A stretch of DNA of 64,000 nucleotides from G963664835 sp965220775. Lineage in GTDB: Bacteria; Chloroflexota; UBA6077; FW602-bin22; JBCLEL01. The DNA lies in assembly GCA_965220775.1 (NCBI GenBank), contig OZ244845.1, forward strand, positions 3,782,001-3,846,000. Direction: 5' to 3'. Shown here one piece after another: positions 1-8,922 of this stretch; the first letter of the stretch is position 1, and every line of letters starts with the position of its first letter. Under the pieces are notes generated by a model. The model was given only the letters and a program-made list of their open reading frames with translations. It was not told where the DNA came from and did not search any database. The position numbers were made by a program, and so were the translations under genes.

Positions 1-110
1 CGCTCCGGGGTTGCGGAGCATTGGACCTCGAAAGCCAGGTGCCTAACTCCCCCGACGACAGTCTCAGAACTGAAGTTTAACCGCGGTTGGCTTTGCGAAG
101 GAGAGATTGA

Positions 111-1046
111 ATGTCTGCGCGATTAGCTATCAGTTTGGCCGCGGCGGCCGTGTTGTTGTCTTCGGCGGCATTGGCCATCGCGGTCATGGCGCTGACCAGA
201 GCTGCACCCGGGTCATGGGCGCCAATAATCGATGCGCCTGCGGCGTCCGCGCCGGCCAAAGACGAGCCGGCCGAGTACACAAAATCGCTGGTGCGAGACG
301 CGATACAGCGTTACGAGCGTGAGGGGTTGCAGGCGACGATCGACTACTACAACAGCACTGAGAATGTTGACGGTGCGTGGTACGTCTTCGTCGTCAACAA
401 TTATGGCTATACCATCGCCCATCACAATCCTAAGCTCAGGAATCGCGACCCTAGCCTCCGCATCGACTCTGCCGGACGGTTCTACGGCGATGATTTGGTA
501 GGCGCCACAGAGAAGGGCCGGTGGGTAGACTACGTCTTCGTGAACCCGGAGACGGGCGCGGAAACGCAGAAGCACACGTGGGCAGTCAAGCGCGACGGTC
601 TAATATTCGCTTCGGGCTGGTACGAAGGTATGGCGGTAACCAGAGATGGGCCCGCGTCCCCCGCGCCGGCCAAGGATGATGCCGCCGCCTACACCAAGTC
701 ACTGGTACGAGATGCCATACAGCGGTACGAGCGGGAAGGGCTGCAGGCTACGATCGAATACTACAACAACCCCGAAAACGTAGACGGCCAATGGTATGTT
801 TTCGTGATCAACACCTATGGCTTCACCATCGCCCATCACAATCCGAGTCTCAGGAATCGCGACCCCAGCCTCCGCGTCGACTCGACAGGGAGATTCTACG
901 GCGACGACTTGCTCGGCGCCACTGAGGAGGGCCGGTGGGTGGACTACGTAATCACGAACCCGGATACGGGCGAGGAAGCAGAGAAACACACGTGGGCAGT
1001 CAAGCACGACGGTCTGATATTCGCCTCAGGCTGGTACGAACGCTAG
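111..1046 (+). CDS. Secreted protein with two tandem Cache-like domains
   Basis: 311 residues. The start ATG follows a clear ribosome site (GAAGGAGAG, about 6 bases upstream). Residues 1-32 form a signal peptide or N-terminal membrane anchor rich in Ala, Leu and Val. The rest is two near-identical copies of a domain of about 115 residues (about 55-175 and 195-311). Each begins YTKSLVRDAIQRYEREGLQA and ends with KHTWAVK.DGLIFASGWYE. The pattern (ARYEREG, YYN..ENVDG.WYVF, GRWVDY, KHTW, FASGWYE) is that of extracellular single Cache sensor domains, which bind small ligands outside the cell. No transmembrane signalling or output domain follows, so this looks like a free or anchored ligand-binding protein, not a receptor kinase. 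The internal duplication is also clear at DNA level. The Cache assignment is by pattern; ligand unknown. Confidence 0.75.
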   Translation: MSARLAISLAAAAVLLSSAALAIAVMALTRAAPGSWAPIIDAPAASAPAKDEPAEYTKSLVRDAIQRYEREGLQATIDYYNSTENVDGAWYVFVVNNYGYTIAHHNPKLRNRDPSLRIDSAGRFYGDDLVGATEKGRWVDYVFVNPETGAETQKHTWAVKRDGLIFASGWYEGMAVTRDGPASPAPAKDDAAAYTKSLVRDAIQRYEREGLQATIEYYNNPENVDGQWYVFVINTYGFTIAHHNPSLRNRDPSLRVDSTGRFYGDDLLGATEEGRWVDYVITNPDTGEEAEKHTWAVKHDGLIFASGWYER

Positions 1047-1280
1047 GCCATCCGTCTCAAGACGACCGATCTCCAACGGGCTGGGAAAAGATTCCTGTGG
1101 GATCGGCGTACTTCAGCAGTGGAATGAAGTAGATATTTCAGAGCACGAAAATGGTAGGGGGCCTAGGCCGAGGCAGGCACAGAGGCAACTCGGGCAGTGT
1201 CTTGGATCGGCCCCTCGCGGCCACCGCACGCCGACCAAGGGTGATCGCCGAATTTACCTAGAATCCTCGTGCAATGCCGG

Positions 1281-1762
1281 CTAGTAAAGGCGTTCGCGGT
1301 TGGCCTCGTCCTCGGAGTCGTCGATTTTCTTTGCATTCGCACCGGCGATCTGGTCGGCAAGCACCTGGCCATAGGTCGGATATGCCGAACGATCGACCTG
1401 AACCTCGGGATCCCAAATCCGTGAACGGATCAGGGCCCGGCCGCAATGGAGAAAGGCCTCCTCTACGGTGATACGGAGGCCGGAAATCGGCGCTCGACCT
1501 TTGACGGTTGTCGAGGCCAAATCCTCGTCGCCGTTTACGATCTCCGCCCACCCCTTGACCCGCAACGTTTCGTTCATCCCAGGGACAAAAAAGAGCAGCC
1601 CAACACCAGGGTTCTCCACGATGTTCTGGAGGGAGTCCACCTAGCTGTTACCTGGCCGGTCGGGAAGCAGCAGCCTCTTTTCGTCCAACACTTTCACAAA
1701 TCCGGGAGGGTCGCCTCAAGGTGAAGCGTCGGCCTGTCCTTCGGCATTGGCAGAGCTCAGAA
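1281..1762 (-). pseudogene. Decayed PPOX-class (MSMEG_1061-like) FMN-binding protein
   Basis: The open 119-codon stretch ending at 1281 matches the C-terminal two thirds of pyridoxamine-phosphate-oxidase-like FMN proteins (VDSLQNI.ENP.VGLLFFVPG, NETLRVKG, HCGRALIRSR.WDPE). Continuing upstream in the same frame gives typical N-terminal family sequence (ILSSANAEGQADASP, then GDPPGFVKVLDEKRLLLPDR), but it is interrupted by two in-frame stops, a TGA after ADASP (near 1700) and a TAG just before VDSLQN (near 1642). Conserved protein sequence continues through both stops without a frameshift, so I call this a pseudogene, not a short gene. The family is thought to bind FMN and reduce small substrates. 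The extreme N-terminus is not recognisable. Sequencing error is possible but two separate stops make decay more likely. Confidence 0.7.
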
Positions 1763-1965
1763 TATGGCCGGAGCCTTCATAGGCTTGGGAGGCACGCTGG
1801 CCGGCACCATCGGGGTGGGTTCAGAGTTGGGTGCCGGACCGACCCGGCTTCTCATGGGTTTGGACCTCACAATGGGCCTGTTAACCCGACGCATTAGTCC
1901 ACTCGAGCTGGGACGCAACTGGGGCTTGTCTACGTAGGCAACTTGGCCGGGGCGCTGAAGGAATC

Positions 1966-2394
1966 CTACCCTCCTGAATCCCCTCCATCCTTCCAGAGAT
2001 GACTGCCGGTGGCGAGGGCGACGACCACGAAGAGCGAATCCATAATTGGGAAGTAGATCAAGTGCGAGGTTACGGCATCCCCGGTCTCGCTGTCGGGATT
2101 CAACGTCCAGAACCACTCCCAGAAGAACAGCATGGTCAGCACAATAGTCCCGTAGTAGGCAACGCTGGTTCGCACATAATCCAAGCTACTTGCGTCCCCT
2201 GTGAGGGCGCGCCTTCGCAAAATGTTCACTACGAGTGCGACAAGCACCCCAGCTGCCATGAACCAGTTCACGATACGCCACAGGGGGTAGTCAGGAGAGC
2301 CATCGTGGTATAAAGGCGTGAGAATGAGGTTGAGCGCGACGATGACCCCGATCGCCACGAGAAAGACCGCCAATATTCGCTTTAAAGTATCCAC
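1966..2394 (-). CDS. Small four-helix membrane protein of unknown function
   Basis: 142 residues starting at GTG, with AGAAGGAGG about 12 bases upstream. Four hydrophobic segments are visible: residues about 7-27, 42-58, 82-98 and 112-130. They are joined by short polar loops, and the protein ends in a charged Gly/Asp tail. I do not recognise a family; the layout resembles small DUF-type inner membrane proteins. It stands alone between the PPOX relic and a repeat-bearing intergenic stretch, so context gives no function. Confidence 0.6.
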   Translation of the reverse strand: MDTLKRILAVFLVAIGVIVALNLILTPLYHDGSPDYPLWRIVNWFMAAGVLVALVVNILRRRALTGDASSLDYVRTSVAYYGTIVLTMLFFWEWFWTLNPDSETGDAVTSHLIYFPIMDSLFVVVALATGSHLWKDGGDSGG

Positions 2395-2746
2395 GGTTAC
2401 CTAGTACCTCCTTCTGTTCATCCTAGGTCAGGTCGACATTGTTATCGCACGTTTGTGCCGTGTGAAGCAAGTTGGTGCCATCGTCTCTGAGTAATTGGAC
2501 GCAACGAGCAGGTGCGGCGCCGGGCAGTTCGACGCAGGCGAATTAGCGGCGCGCCTTACGCTGGGGACAAGCCCCCGCGCTACATTTTCTCATTCCGCCA
2601 TCGACCATCAGTCTACAATTTGGCACGTTTCGCCCGTGGAGAGCCGGCATCGAGGTTGAATGGAGGGCATTTTTTCGTACCAAAGACTAGGTAGGTTGAC
2701 GGAGACTGTCTTGATACCAGTGCCGGGGCTCGCGGGAGTGGCGAGG
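2395..2746. repeat. Intergenic stretch with one copy of the ~125-bp interspersed repeat
   Basis: No gene seen. Bases 2561-2683 are a copy of a repeat that recurs on the same strand near 17510-17632, 22123-22249 and 32361-32475. It opens with CTGGGGACAAGCCCCCGCGC, continues through a TCTACAATT.GGCACGTTTCGCC.GTGGA block and ends near TTCGTACCAA. The first part can fold (GGGGACAAGCCCC). Short ORFs across it encode the same meaningless peptide in every copy, so I treat it as noncoding. Confidence 0.8.
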
Positions 2747-3529
2747 CTATGCGGCGGTATGTCCGCCATCAACCGGCAAGGTCACACCGGTGACTAGCGA
2801 CGACGCATCGGAGGCCAGGAACACGGCCGGCCCGACCAACTCCTCCGGCTCGCCGAATCTACCCATGGGAATCTTTGCCGTCAGCCGGTCCATCACGTCG
2901 GAGTCTTCAAGAATTGCCGAAATCAGCGGAGTTTTCATCTGGACGGGCGCGAGCGCGTTGACACGGATGTTATGGGGAGCCCACTCAATCGCCAACTCAC
3001 GGGTGAGAGCCGCAACGCCTCCCTTGCTGGCGGTATAGGCGGTGTTGCCCCTGCCCATGCCGCTGAAAGCAGCGATCGACGCCATGTTGATCACGCTGCC
3101 GCTGCCCTGGGCCATCATGATCTCGCCAACTGCCTTGCAGGCGAGGAATGTCCCGACCAGATTCACGTCAACAATCCAGCGCCAGTCGTCCGGAGCCGCC
3201 TCCTGAACCGGGATCCGCTTGGTTACGCCGGCGCTATTGAACAGAACGTCGATCCGGCCGTACCGGTCGACGGCACGCTCGACCGCTGACTCCAACTGAC
3301 TGAGCTCGGTAACATCGCAGCCGGAAGCGAAGGCCTGCCGGCCCTTTTTGCGAACGAGCGCGGCAGTCGCTTCTGCGGCGCCTTGATTCAGGTCCAGGCA
3401 AACGAGGTCCGCGCCGTGCTGGGCGAATCCGATCGAAACGGCTTGCCCTAGGCCGGAACCGGCGCCGGTGACAACCGCGACGCGTCCGGCGAGATCGAAT
3501 AGCTTACTCAACTCACCTACCCGGGTCAT
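2747..3529 (-). CDS. Short-chain dehydrogenase/reductase (gluconate 5-dehydrogenase-like)
   Basis: 260 residues, the usual length for classical SDR enzymes, which use NAD(P)H to oxidise or reduce alcohols and ketones. The nucleotide-binding motif TGAGSGLG is at residues 21-28, NSAG (in place of NNAG) at about 98-101, the catalytic Ser at about 151 and YTASK (Tyr165, Lys169) in place. The C-terminal VTGVTLPVDGG block is typical of the family. Asp after the second beta strand (LVCLDLN) favours NAD over NADP. Substrate cannot be read from sequence; the best resemblance is to sugar-acid/gluconate dehydrogenases, consistent with tal and rpiB just upstream on the same strand (67-base gap), but generic annotation is safer. 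Confidence 0.85.
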   Translation of the reverse strand: MTRVGELSKLFDLAGRVAVVTGAGSGLGQAVSIGFAQHGADLVCLDLNQGAAEATAALVRKKGRQAFASGCDVTELSQLESAVERAVDRYGRIDVLFNSAGVTKRIPVQEAAPDDWRWIVDVNLVGTFLACKAVGEIMMAQGSGSVINMASIAAFSGMGRGNTAYTASKGGVAALTRELAIEWAPHNIRVNALAPVQMKTPLISAILEDSDVMDRLTAKIPMGRFGEPEELVGPAVFLASDASSLVTGVTLPVDGGHTAA

Positions 3530-3596
3530 GGGATATCAACGATCGAAGGACCTGATGAGAAGCCAACGCAGTCTTAGCTGGCACGAGCTTCTAAGG

Positions 3597-4754
3597 CTAT
3601 CCAGAACCTGACCTGATCGTCGCTACCCGTGCTTCGATCCCGTCAATCAGCTTGTCGAAGGACTGGGCGAACTGATCCACACCTTCCTCGAGTAGCTGGG
3701 CGGTCACATCGTCCATGTCGATGCCGATGCGGGCCAACTCTTCGTCTGCGTGCCGGGCATCAAGAACGCCAACGTCGAGAGTCCGCGCGACGGTGCCGTG
3801 GTCCTTGAACGCATGCAGCGTTTCGGTCGGAACGGTATTCACGGTATCCGGCCCGATGAGCGAATCAACATAGTAGGTGTCCGGATAGTCGGGGTTCTTG
3901 GTGCTGGTGCTGCCCCAAAGCAGACGCTGGACCCGAGCGCCGGATTCGGCTAGTTTATGAAACCGACCGTCTCCAAACGTGCGCTGGAATATCTCATATG
4001 CCAGCTTGCAATTGGCAATCGCCGCCTTGCCTAGCAGCGACGCAAGCCTGGAGTTCGGGCCCTGGTCATCGCTCCGGTCGAGCGTCGCAGCGAGTTGAGC
4101 ATCAACCTTGGTATCGACGCGGCTGACGAAGAAGCTCGCTACCGACGAGATATGATCAATTGGCAGATTGGCCTCGACGCGTCGTTCCAAACCGGCCAAG
4201 TAGGCTTCGGCGACATGGCGGTAGGCTTCAAGGGAAAATATGAGAGTGATGTTGATGTTGATACCTTCGCCAACGAGCTGCTCAACCGCCGGAATGCCCT
4301 GTTGAGTCGCGGGCACCTTGACCATCAGATTGGGTCGGTCGACAGCCGCCCAGAGCCGGCGGACCTCGCTGAGCGTTCCCTGGGTGTCGTAGGCCAGATG
4401 AGGCGACACCTCCAAGCTGACCGAGCCATCCAGCCCACCGGTCCGCTCATAGACCGGTCGAAGAAGATCAGCGGCTGATCTTATATCCTCAATCGCCAGT
4501 GCCTCGTAAATATCGACCGGCGACTTGCCGGCCCGGACAAGTTGGCTAAGCGCGGCATCGTAGCTGGCGCCACTCGAAATGGCCTTGTCGAATATGGTTG
4601 GATTGGAGGTCAGTCCCACGACTCCGTCCTCGTCGATCATCCGGCGCAGTTCGCCGGACTCGATAAGGCGGCGATCGATGTTGTCGTACCAGAGACTCTG
4701 ACCCAGCTTTTGTAACTCTACGTTGGGATTGATCGTCTTCGTCCCAGCTACCAT
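3597..4754 (-). CDS. tal: Transaldolase
   Basis: Transfers the dihydroxyacetone unit between sugar phosphates in the non-oxidative pentose phosphate pathway. About 385 residues with family landmarks LGQSLWYDNI, GLTSNPTIFDKAI, SLEVSPHLAYDT and the Schiff-base lysine block LMVKVPAT, then the long C-terminal part of the bacterial monofunctional (about 370-residue) class. The frame is open to a GTG at 4802 inside the rpiB end, but the ATG at 4754 has GGAG about 9 bases upstream and starts close to the family N-terminus, so I chose it. It lies immediately downstream of rpiB on the same strand with 38 bases between them, giving a two-gene pentose phosphate operon. Confidence 0.93.
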   Translation of the reverse strand: MVAGTKTINPNVELQKLGQSLWYDNIDRRLIESGELRRMIDEDGVVGLTSNPTIFDKAISSGASYDAALSQLVRAGKSPVDIYEALAIEDIRSAADLLRPVYERTGGLDGSVSLEVSPHLAYDTQGTLSEVRRLWAAVDRPNLMVKVPATQQGIPAVEQLVGEGININITLIFSLEAYRHVAEAYLAGLERRVEANLPIDHISSVASFFVSRVDTKVDAQLAATLDRSDDQGPNSRLASLLGKAAIANCKLAYEIFQRTFGDGRFHKLAESGARVQRLLWGSTSTKNPDYPDTYYVDSLIGPDTVNTVPTETLHAFKDHGTVARTLDVGVLDARHADEELARIGIDMDDVTAQLLEEGVDQFAQSFDKLIDGIEARVATIRSGSG

Positions 4755-4792
4755 GAGGCTATCTCCAAGAGATATAGCAGTTTCTCGTCGCG

Positions 4793-5242
4793 CTACTTCC
4801 ACTTACTCTCCAGAGCGTTGACTTTATCCAGCCTCCGAACGTAGCGCTCCTCCGGATCGAACTCCGCCTCGAGGAAGGCCCGAGCCAACTCCAGTCCCAG
4901 GCTCGATCCGACAACTCCGGATCCAAGGCAGAGCACATTCATATCGTCGTGTTCGACTCCCTGATGAGAGGAGTAGATGTCGTGGCAAACAGCGCCACGT
5001 ATGCCAGCAAGCTTATTCACCGCTACGCTGGCGCCAACTCCGCTACCGCAAACCAGGATCCCGCGCTCGCTCCGACCGCTCTGGACCTCTCGACCCAACG
5101 CGACCGCTACATCCGGATAATCGACTGGGTCCTCGCTCTGAGTGCCGAGATCGATCACCTCGTGGCCTTCCGCCGCCAGGTTGTTCGCGACGTGCTCCTT
5201 GAGTCGGAAGCCTCGGTGATCAGCGGCTATGACTACCCTCAA
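4793..5242 (-). CDS. rpiB: Ribose 5-phosphate isomerase B
   Basis: 149 residues. Interconverts ribose 5-phosphate and ribulose 5-phosphate. The N-terminal AADHRG phosphate-binding motif (Asp8, His9) and the active-site cysteine Cys65 in LVCGSGVGAS are present, followed by VNK and the HDDMNVLCLG block. The start is TTG, 7 bases after GGAG; there is no better ATG. It is the first gene of an rpiB-tal operon and runs divergently from the RibD-C-like gene at 5395, so the roughly 150 bases between them should hold both promoters. Confidence 0.93.
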   Translation of the reverse strand: MRVVIAADHRGFRLKEHVANNLAAEGHEVIDLGTQSEDPVDYPDVAVALGREVQSGRSERGILVCGSGVGASVAVNKLAGIRGAVCHDIYSSHQGVEHDDMNVLCLGSGVVGSSLGLELARAFLEAEFDPEERYVRRLDKVNALESKWK

Positions 5243-5394
5243 CGGTAACTCCTCAGTGCGACCGAACGCGCCCGGCGGGTCTGATGGACTGCGATCAACT
5301 CACTGATGATACACTGTTGAATCGGCCGGCCAAACCTTTATTCCGCGCCTGTTGCGCCGGGCTTTTCCGATCTCCAACCAAGAAGCGAGGATCT

Positions 5395-6150
5395 ATGCGC
5401 CAGGTATTTCCGGAGAGCCGGGACGTAGACGACGAGCTTTCAATTTACGACGATTTGGTCTTCCCTGACCCGCCCAACGACCGCCCCTTAATCATCATGA
5501 ACATGGTAACTAGCGCCGACGGCAAAGCACAGATAGGGTCGAGGGCGGCGGGCCTGGGTAGTGAGGTGGATCGAGGTCTGATGCTGCGTATTCGCGCGCT
5601 GGCTGACGCGGTGATTCAAGGAGCCGGCACCGCTCGCCAGGAGAGAATCTATCGGAAGCTGCCACAACAGCTGAAGAACCAACGTCTACGGCGTGGTCAG
5701 GGGCCGGAGCCGCTGATGGCGATAGTGTCGCAGAGCTTGGACATACCGACTGACTCGGCACTGTTTCGGAAGCCGGCGCCGCGGCCAGTGGTGTTCTGCG
5801 CGGAGACGTCGCCGGCCGAGCGGATAGGGCAGTTACAAACGATGTCCACTGTGGTCATCAGCGGTCAGTGCCGGCCGGCGGTGGGTAAGATAGTCCAGGC
5901 GCTCAGACGGGACTTCGGGGTTCGTTACCTGCTGTGCGAGGGTGGACCGACGCTGAACCGGACGTTCTTCGAGGCCGGCTTGGTCGACGAGTTCTTCTTG
6001 ACGTTCGCGCCAAAGGTGGTTGCCGGCGCCGCGAAGACGGCGGTCGAGGGACAGCCTTTTGCCTTGGGACAGCAACCCAAGTTGCAACTGGTATCTATCT
6101 TTGAGAAGGACAGCGAGCTCTTTCTACGCTATCGGGTGCTCGGGCGCTGA
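5395..6150 (+). CDS. RibD C-terminal/DHFR-fold reductase
   Basis: 251 residues from an ATG preceded by AAGCGAGG. Matches the RibD C-terminal domain: PLIIMNMVTSADGKAQIG near the start, IQGAGTARQE, and the NADPH-site block LLCEGGPTLNRTFFEAGLVDEF near residues 190-210. Such proteins reduce a pteridine-like or pyrimidine substrate with NADPH (5-amino-6-ribosylamino-uracil phosphate reductase in riboflavin synthesis is the known case). No deaminase domain and no rib genes are nearby, so a stand-alone reductase of unknown exact substrate is the safer call. The frame opens further up at 5284, but that segment lacks conservation and a ribosome site. Confidence 0.8.
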   Translation: MRQVFPESRDVDDELSIYDDLVFPDPPNDRPLIIMNMVTSADGKAQIGSRAAGLGSEVDRGLMLRIRALADAVIQGAGTARQERIYRKLPQQLKNQRLRRGQGPEPLMAIVSQSLDIPTDSALFRKPAPRPVVFCAETSPAERIGQLQTMSTVVISGQCRPAVGKIVQALRRDFGVRYLLCEGGPTLNRTFFEAGLVDEFFLTFAPKVVAGAAKTAVEGQPFALGQQPKLQLVSIFEKDSELFLRYRVLGR

Positions 6151-6299
6151 GCCGGCCGGCTTGCCACACGGGAGGTGTCTGATCAGCGAACTGATCTCGG
6201 CAATGCAGGATGAAGGACCCATGTATAGAGTCAGTTCCCAGATACAGGGCGTCGAGTCATCGGTAGGCGACGATCACCCATACCCGCGAGGAGAAGAAC

Positions 6300-7385
6300 A
6301 TGAGTAAGCGAGTCGGCGTGCTAACTGGCGGCGGCGATTGTCCTGGTTTGAATGCGGTCATCCGAGCGATCGTAAAGACCTCGAATCTCGAGCATGGGTG
6401 GGATGTAATCGGGATAGAGGATGGGTTCGAGGGATTGTTGAACGATCGGACCCGACCACTGGGTTTGGCGGACGTGAGCGGCATCTTGACAATGGGTGGC
6501 ACCATTCTGGGTACGACCAATCGCGGCAACCCTTTCAAATGGAGGGCAATTAGGGACGGTAAGCCGGTGGTGTACGATGCCTCGGAAGAGACCCTGGAAG
6601 CGATCAAGGATCTTGGGCTTGACGGGTTGATCGTCATAGGCGGCGACGGTACTCTGTCAATCGCCAACGAGCTTCACAAGCGCGGCGCTCCTATAGTGGC
6701 CGTGCCCAAGACTATAGATAACGATCTTGCAGCTACAGAGATCACATTCGGCTTTGCTACCGCCCGTCAAACTGCCACGGAAGCAATTGACAAGCTGCAC
6801 ACCACCGCCGAAAGCCACCATCGAGTAATGATCGTGGAAGTTATGGGCCGGGACGCCGGCTGGATAGCCTTAGAGTCGGGCCTGGCCGGCGGGGCTGACG
6901 CGATTCTAATCCCGGAGATTCCGTTCCGTTACGAGGCGCTCATCGACATGATCGAGCGGCGGCGCGAGCATGGACGGCACTTCAGCATCGTCGTCGTGGC
7001 TGAAGGCGCGGCTCCAGCGGGCCGCCGGCAAGTTTATCAGCTATCGGCGGACGAGACCGAACCGCCCCGACTTGGTGGGATTGGGATGATCGTAGCCGAA
7101 AAGTTGCAGATGATTACCAAAGTTGAGACTAGGTGCACCGTTCTTGGACATATCCAAAGAGGTGGTGGCCCTACCCCTTCGGACAGGCTGTTGGCTACCC
7201 GCTTCGGAGTTAGAGCGGTCGAGCTGATCGCTGCCGGCAGGCTGGGCCTGATGGTGGCGCTCCGGGATGGAGTGATAGTGGATGCGCCTCTGGCTGAGGC
7301 GGTAGAGATGCAAAAGCTCGTAGATCCAGAAGGCGAATTGGTGCAGGTGGCGCGGGCGTTAGGGATCTCGGTGGGAGACCGGTAG
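6300..7385 (+). CDS. pfkA: 6-phosphofructokinase
   Basis: 361 residues, with GAGGAGAAG 5 bases before ATG. Phosphorylates fructose 6-phosphate at the committed step of glycolysis. VLTGGGDCPGLNAVIR at 7-22, GGDGT at 114-118, PKTIDND at 136-142, and MGRDAGWIAL with GGADAILIPE further on define the family. The Gly in GGDGT with Lys in PKTIDND is the combination of long actinobacterial-type group III enzymes, which are usually ATP-dependent; PPi-dependent members normally have Asp at the first site. The phosphoryl donor therefore stays partly open. It stands alone; the 3' end runs into a palindrome-bearing repeat at 7395. Confidence 0.93.
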   Translation: MSKRVGVLTGGGDCPGLNAVIRAIVKTSNLEHGWDVIGIEDGFEGLLNDRTRPLGLADVSGILTMGGTILGTTNRGNPFKWRAIRDGKPVVYDASEETLEAIKDLGLDGLIVIGGDGTLSIANELHKRGAPIVAVPKTIDNDLAATEITFGFATARQTATEAIDKLHTTAESHHRVMIVEVMGRDAGWIALESGLAGGADAILIPEIPFRYEALIDMIERRREHGRHFSIVVVAEGAAPAGRRQVYQLSADETEPPRLGGIGMIVAEKLQMITKVETRCTVLGHIQRGGGPTPSDRLLATRFGVRAVELIAAGRLGLMVALRDGVIVDAPLAEAVEMQKLVDPEGELVQVARALGISVGDR

Positions 7386-7394
7386 CTATCAGTA

Positions 7395-7457
7395 GGCGTT
7401 TGTTTTGCAAAACTAGGTTTTTTCTTGGCTATCCTGGAGGGCCTCGTAGAGGCCGGC
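7395..7457. repeat. Left copy of the gene-end repeat bounding the PIN cassette (carries a 3' gene relic)
   Basis: About 62 bases match 8923-8986. The minus strand at 7413-7457 reads SAGLYEALQDSQEKT then stop, a diverged copy of the C-terminus of the gene at 8943 (VAGLYQAYPDNPQKT then stop). Both copies continue past the stop into TTTTGCAAAACAAA.GCC. The left copy contains the perfect 12-base palindrome GTTTTGCAAAAC, which may also act as part of the pfkA terminator. It begins 8 bases from the end of the PIN gene. Confidence 0.85.
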
Positions 7458-7465
7458 CGAGCGAT

Positions 7466-7978
7466 TCACGGCCCATGGTCAAACATCGGCAAGTTGCCTT
7501 GCCAATGAGGAACGACGATCTTCAGGGCCGGCCTCCCGACTGAGTTGTCCAACGACAGAATCCCTCTAGATTTCCCCCTACCATCGTAGGTTTGCATTTC
7601 GTCAACCCGCGCGTAGACCGCGCTGGAGACATGCACTGCGTCCGCCGTTTTCAGCGATCGATGAGTCCAACGCAAGTCTCTTGCCTCGCCCGCCCTAGCC
7701 TCATCCAAGGCTACGAGCGTTACATATGGTTCTTCGAATAGCCGCCTTACCTTCTGCCTAATCTCATCGGGTATGGGTCGTGCCTCGTTGTCTTGGGGAA
7801 ATAGGACCTCTACTAGCGTGAGCACTGACGTGAGGATTTCGACTTCACCGTCCATAGCTTGTTGAATAATGCGGGAGCACGTCTCCCGATTCTCGGCCGC
7901 CTCGAAATTATTCATATTCGATATCAGCGCTATGAAGACGTTAGCGTCCCAGTAATATCTGCTGTTTCGGTCAGGCAT
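7466..7978 (-). CDS. PIN-domain ribonuclease-like protein (VapC-type)
   Basis: 170 residues from the ATG at 7978; a longer open frame to 8041 runs back into the preceding gene and is not needed. PIN acidic residues are visible: Asp11 in YYWDANVFIAL, Glu in SVLTLVEVLF (about residue 66) and Asp in LKTADAVHVSSAV (about residue 113). PIN proteins are metal-dependent RNases, most often toxins of type II toxin-antitoxin pairs. It overlaps the end of the preceding 267-codon gene by 8 bases, so the two are translationally coupled. The stop lies 8 bases from a truncated copy of another gene's end (7413-7457), marking the cassette edge. Confidence 0.85.
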   Translation of the reverse strand: MPDRNSRYYWDANVFIALISNMNNFEAAENRETCSRIIQQAMDGEVEILTSVLTLVEVLFPQDNEARPIPDEIRQKVRRLFEEPYVTLVALDEARAGEARDLRWTHRSLKTADAVHVSSAVYARVDEMQTYDGRGKSRGILSLDNSVGRPALKIVVPHWQGNLPMFDHGP

Positions 7979-8774
7979 CCCGAATGTTCCGGATGTACTC
8001 CTCCGCATCCTGGCCGGCAGTGATGTCGTAGAGTCCGGCAATTTCCGACGCTCTGGTGAACCGCTGAACCGACGGCAACTCTTCTATCGAATCGACCCTG
8101 GCAGACCTGACCTCCCCTTTGACGTTGGTTCGCAGCAGTCCTGAAACGCGCACGCGATGCTCGTAAAGGCCGACAGTTTTCTCGTGAAGATTCTCAGGCG
8201 CATCGGGGGCCAAACGACACACGATACGGATACCCATTACCGGTTCATAGATGGCAAATTGGAAAGCGCTATGGGAGTTCATCGCCTCAAGCCTACCGGC
8301 GACCGTGCCAAGCAGTTCACGCCCTGGCCGCAATATGGTCCTAATATTGGCGGCTATGATTTCGTCACACTCGATACTAGCCTCGTTAGAGAACAACTCG
8401 ATCCGCTCGATCCTCTCCCCTTGCAACGTGACTAGGCTACTCGCGCTTTTCAATGCTTGATCGGAGAAATACCGAGGCCGCGAATCCGACATCTTCAGGG
8501 CGTCAATGCCCCGAATGGTTGTGTCAATGACGAGAGCCCGATTGTCGTCCTGTCCCTCTATTGCTACTGGTTCCATAACAAGCTGGGCTGGGCTGGAGTA
8601 AGAAAGCTCTCTCAACACCCAGTCGGCAGTGCGAGAAGAATGGGAGGACGTAGCAATGTCGACCTCAGTTACAAGTCGAAGGAAGTTATTGGCGGCATTG
8701 AGAAAGTCGGGCACAAAAGCAACATCCGTGGAAACCACTCGGATGCCTATGCGAGGGTCCTTTCGATTCACCAT
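7971..8774 (-). CDS. Unrecognised partner protein of the PIN gene
   Basis: 267 residues; ATG at 8774 has GGAGGCGTT directly upstream and is preferred to the upstream start at 8828. I do not recognise a family. The protein is mixed alpha/beta and mainly soluble, with no membrane segment and no obvious DNA-binding motif at the N-terminus. The C-terminal tail (RASEIAGLYDITAGQDAEEY) is acidic and could be an antitoxin-like wrapping tail. Its position directly before, and overlapping, a PIN gene suggests an antitoxin or specificity partner, but it is far longer than usual VapB antitoxins. Function is inferred from position only. Confidence 0.6.
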   Translation of the reverse strand: MVNRKDPRIGIRVVSTDVAFVPDFLNAANNFLRLVTEVDIATSSHSSRTADWVLRELSYSSPAQLVMEPVAIEGQDDNRALVIDTTIRGIDALKMSDSRPRYFSDQALKSASSLVTLQGERIERIELFSNEASIECDEIIAANIRTILRPGRELLGTVAGRLEAMNSHSAFQFAIYEPVMGIRIVCRLAPDAPENLHEKTVGLYEHRVRVSGLLRTNVKGEVRSARVDSIEELPSVQRFTRASEIAGLYDITAGQDAEEYIRNIRDA

Positions 8775-8922
8775 AACGCCTCCTGCATGCCCTTCAGGTT
8801 GCGTGCATTGACCTTGCAACGCTAACAATCATATCGCAATCTACCTCCCTATCGCTCCTCCTTTGTCCTATACTGCCAACGGAGGGTGCGAGTGGTCCTA
8901 CCTTCCTTCTTGGGCCGAATAC

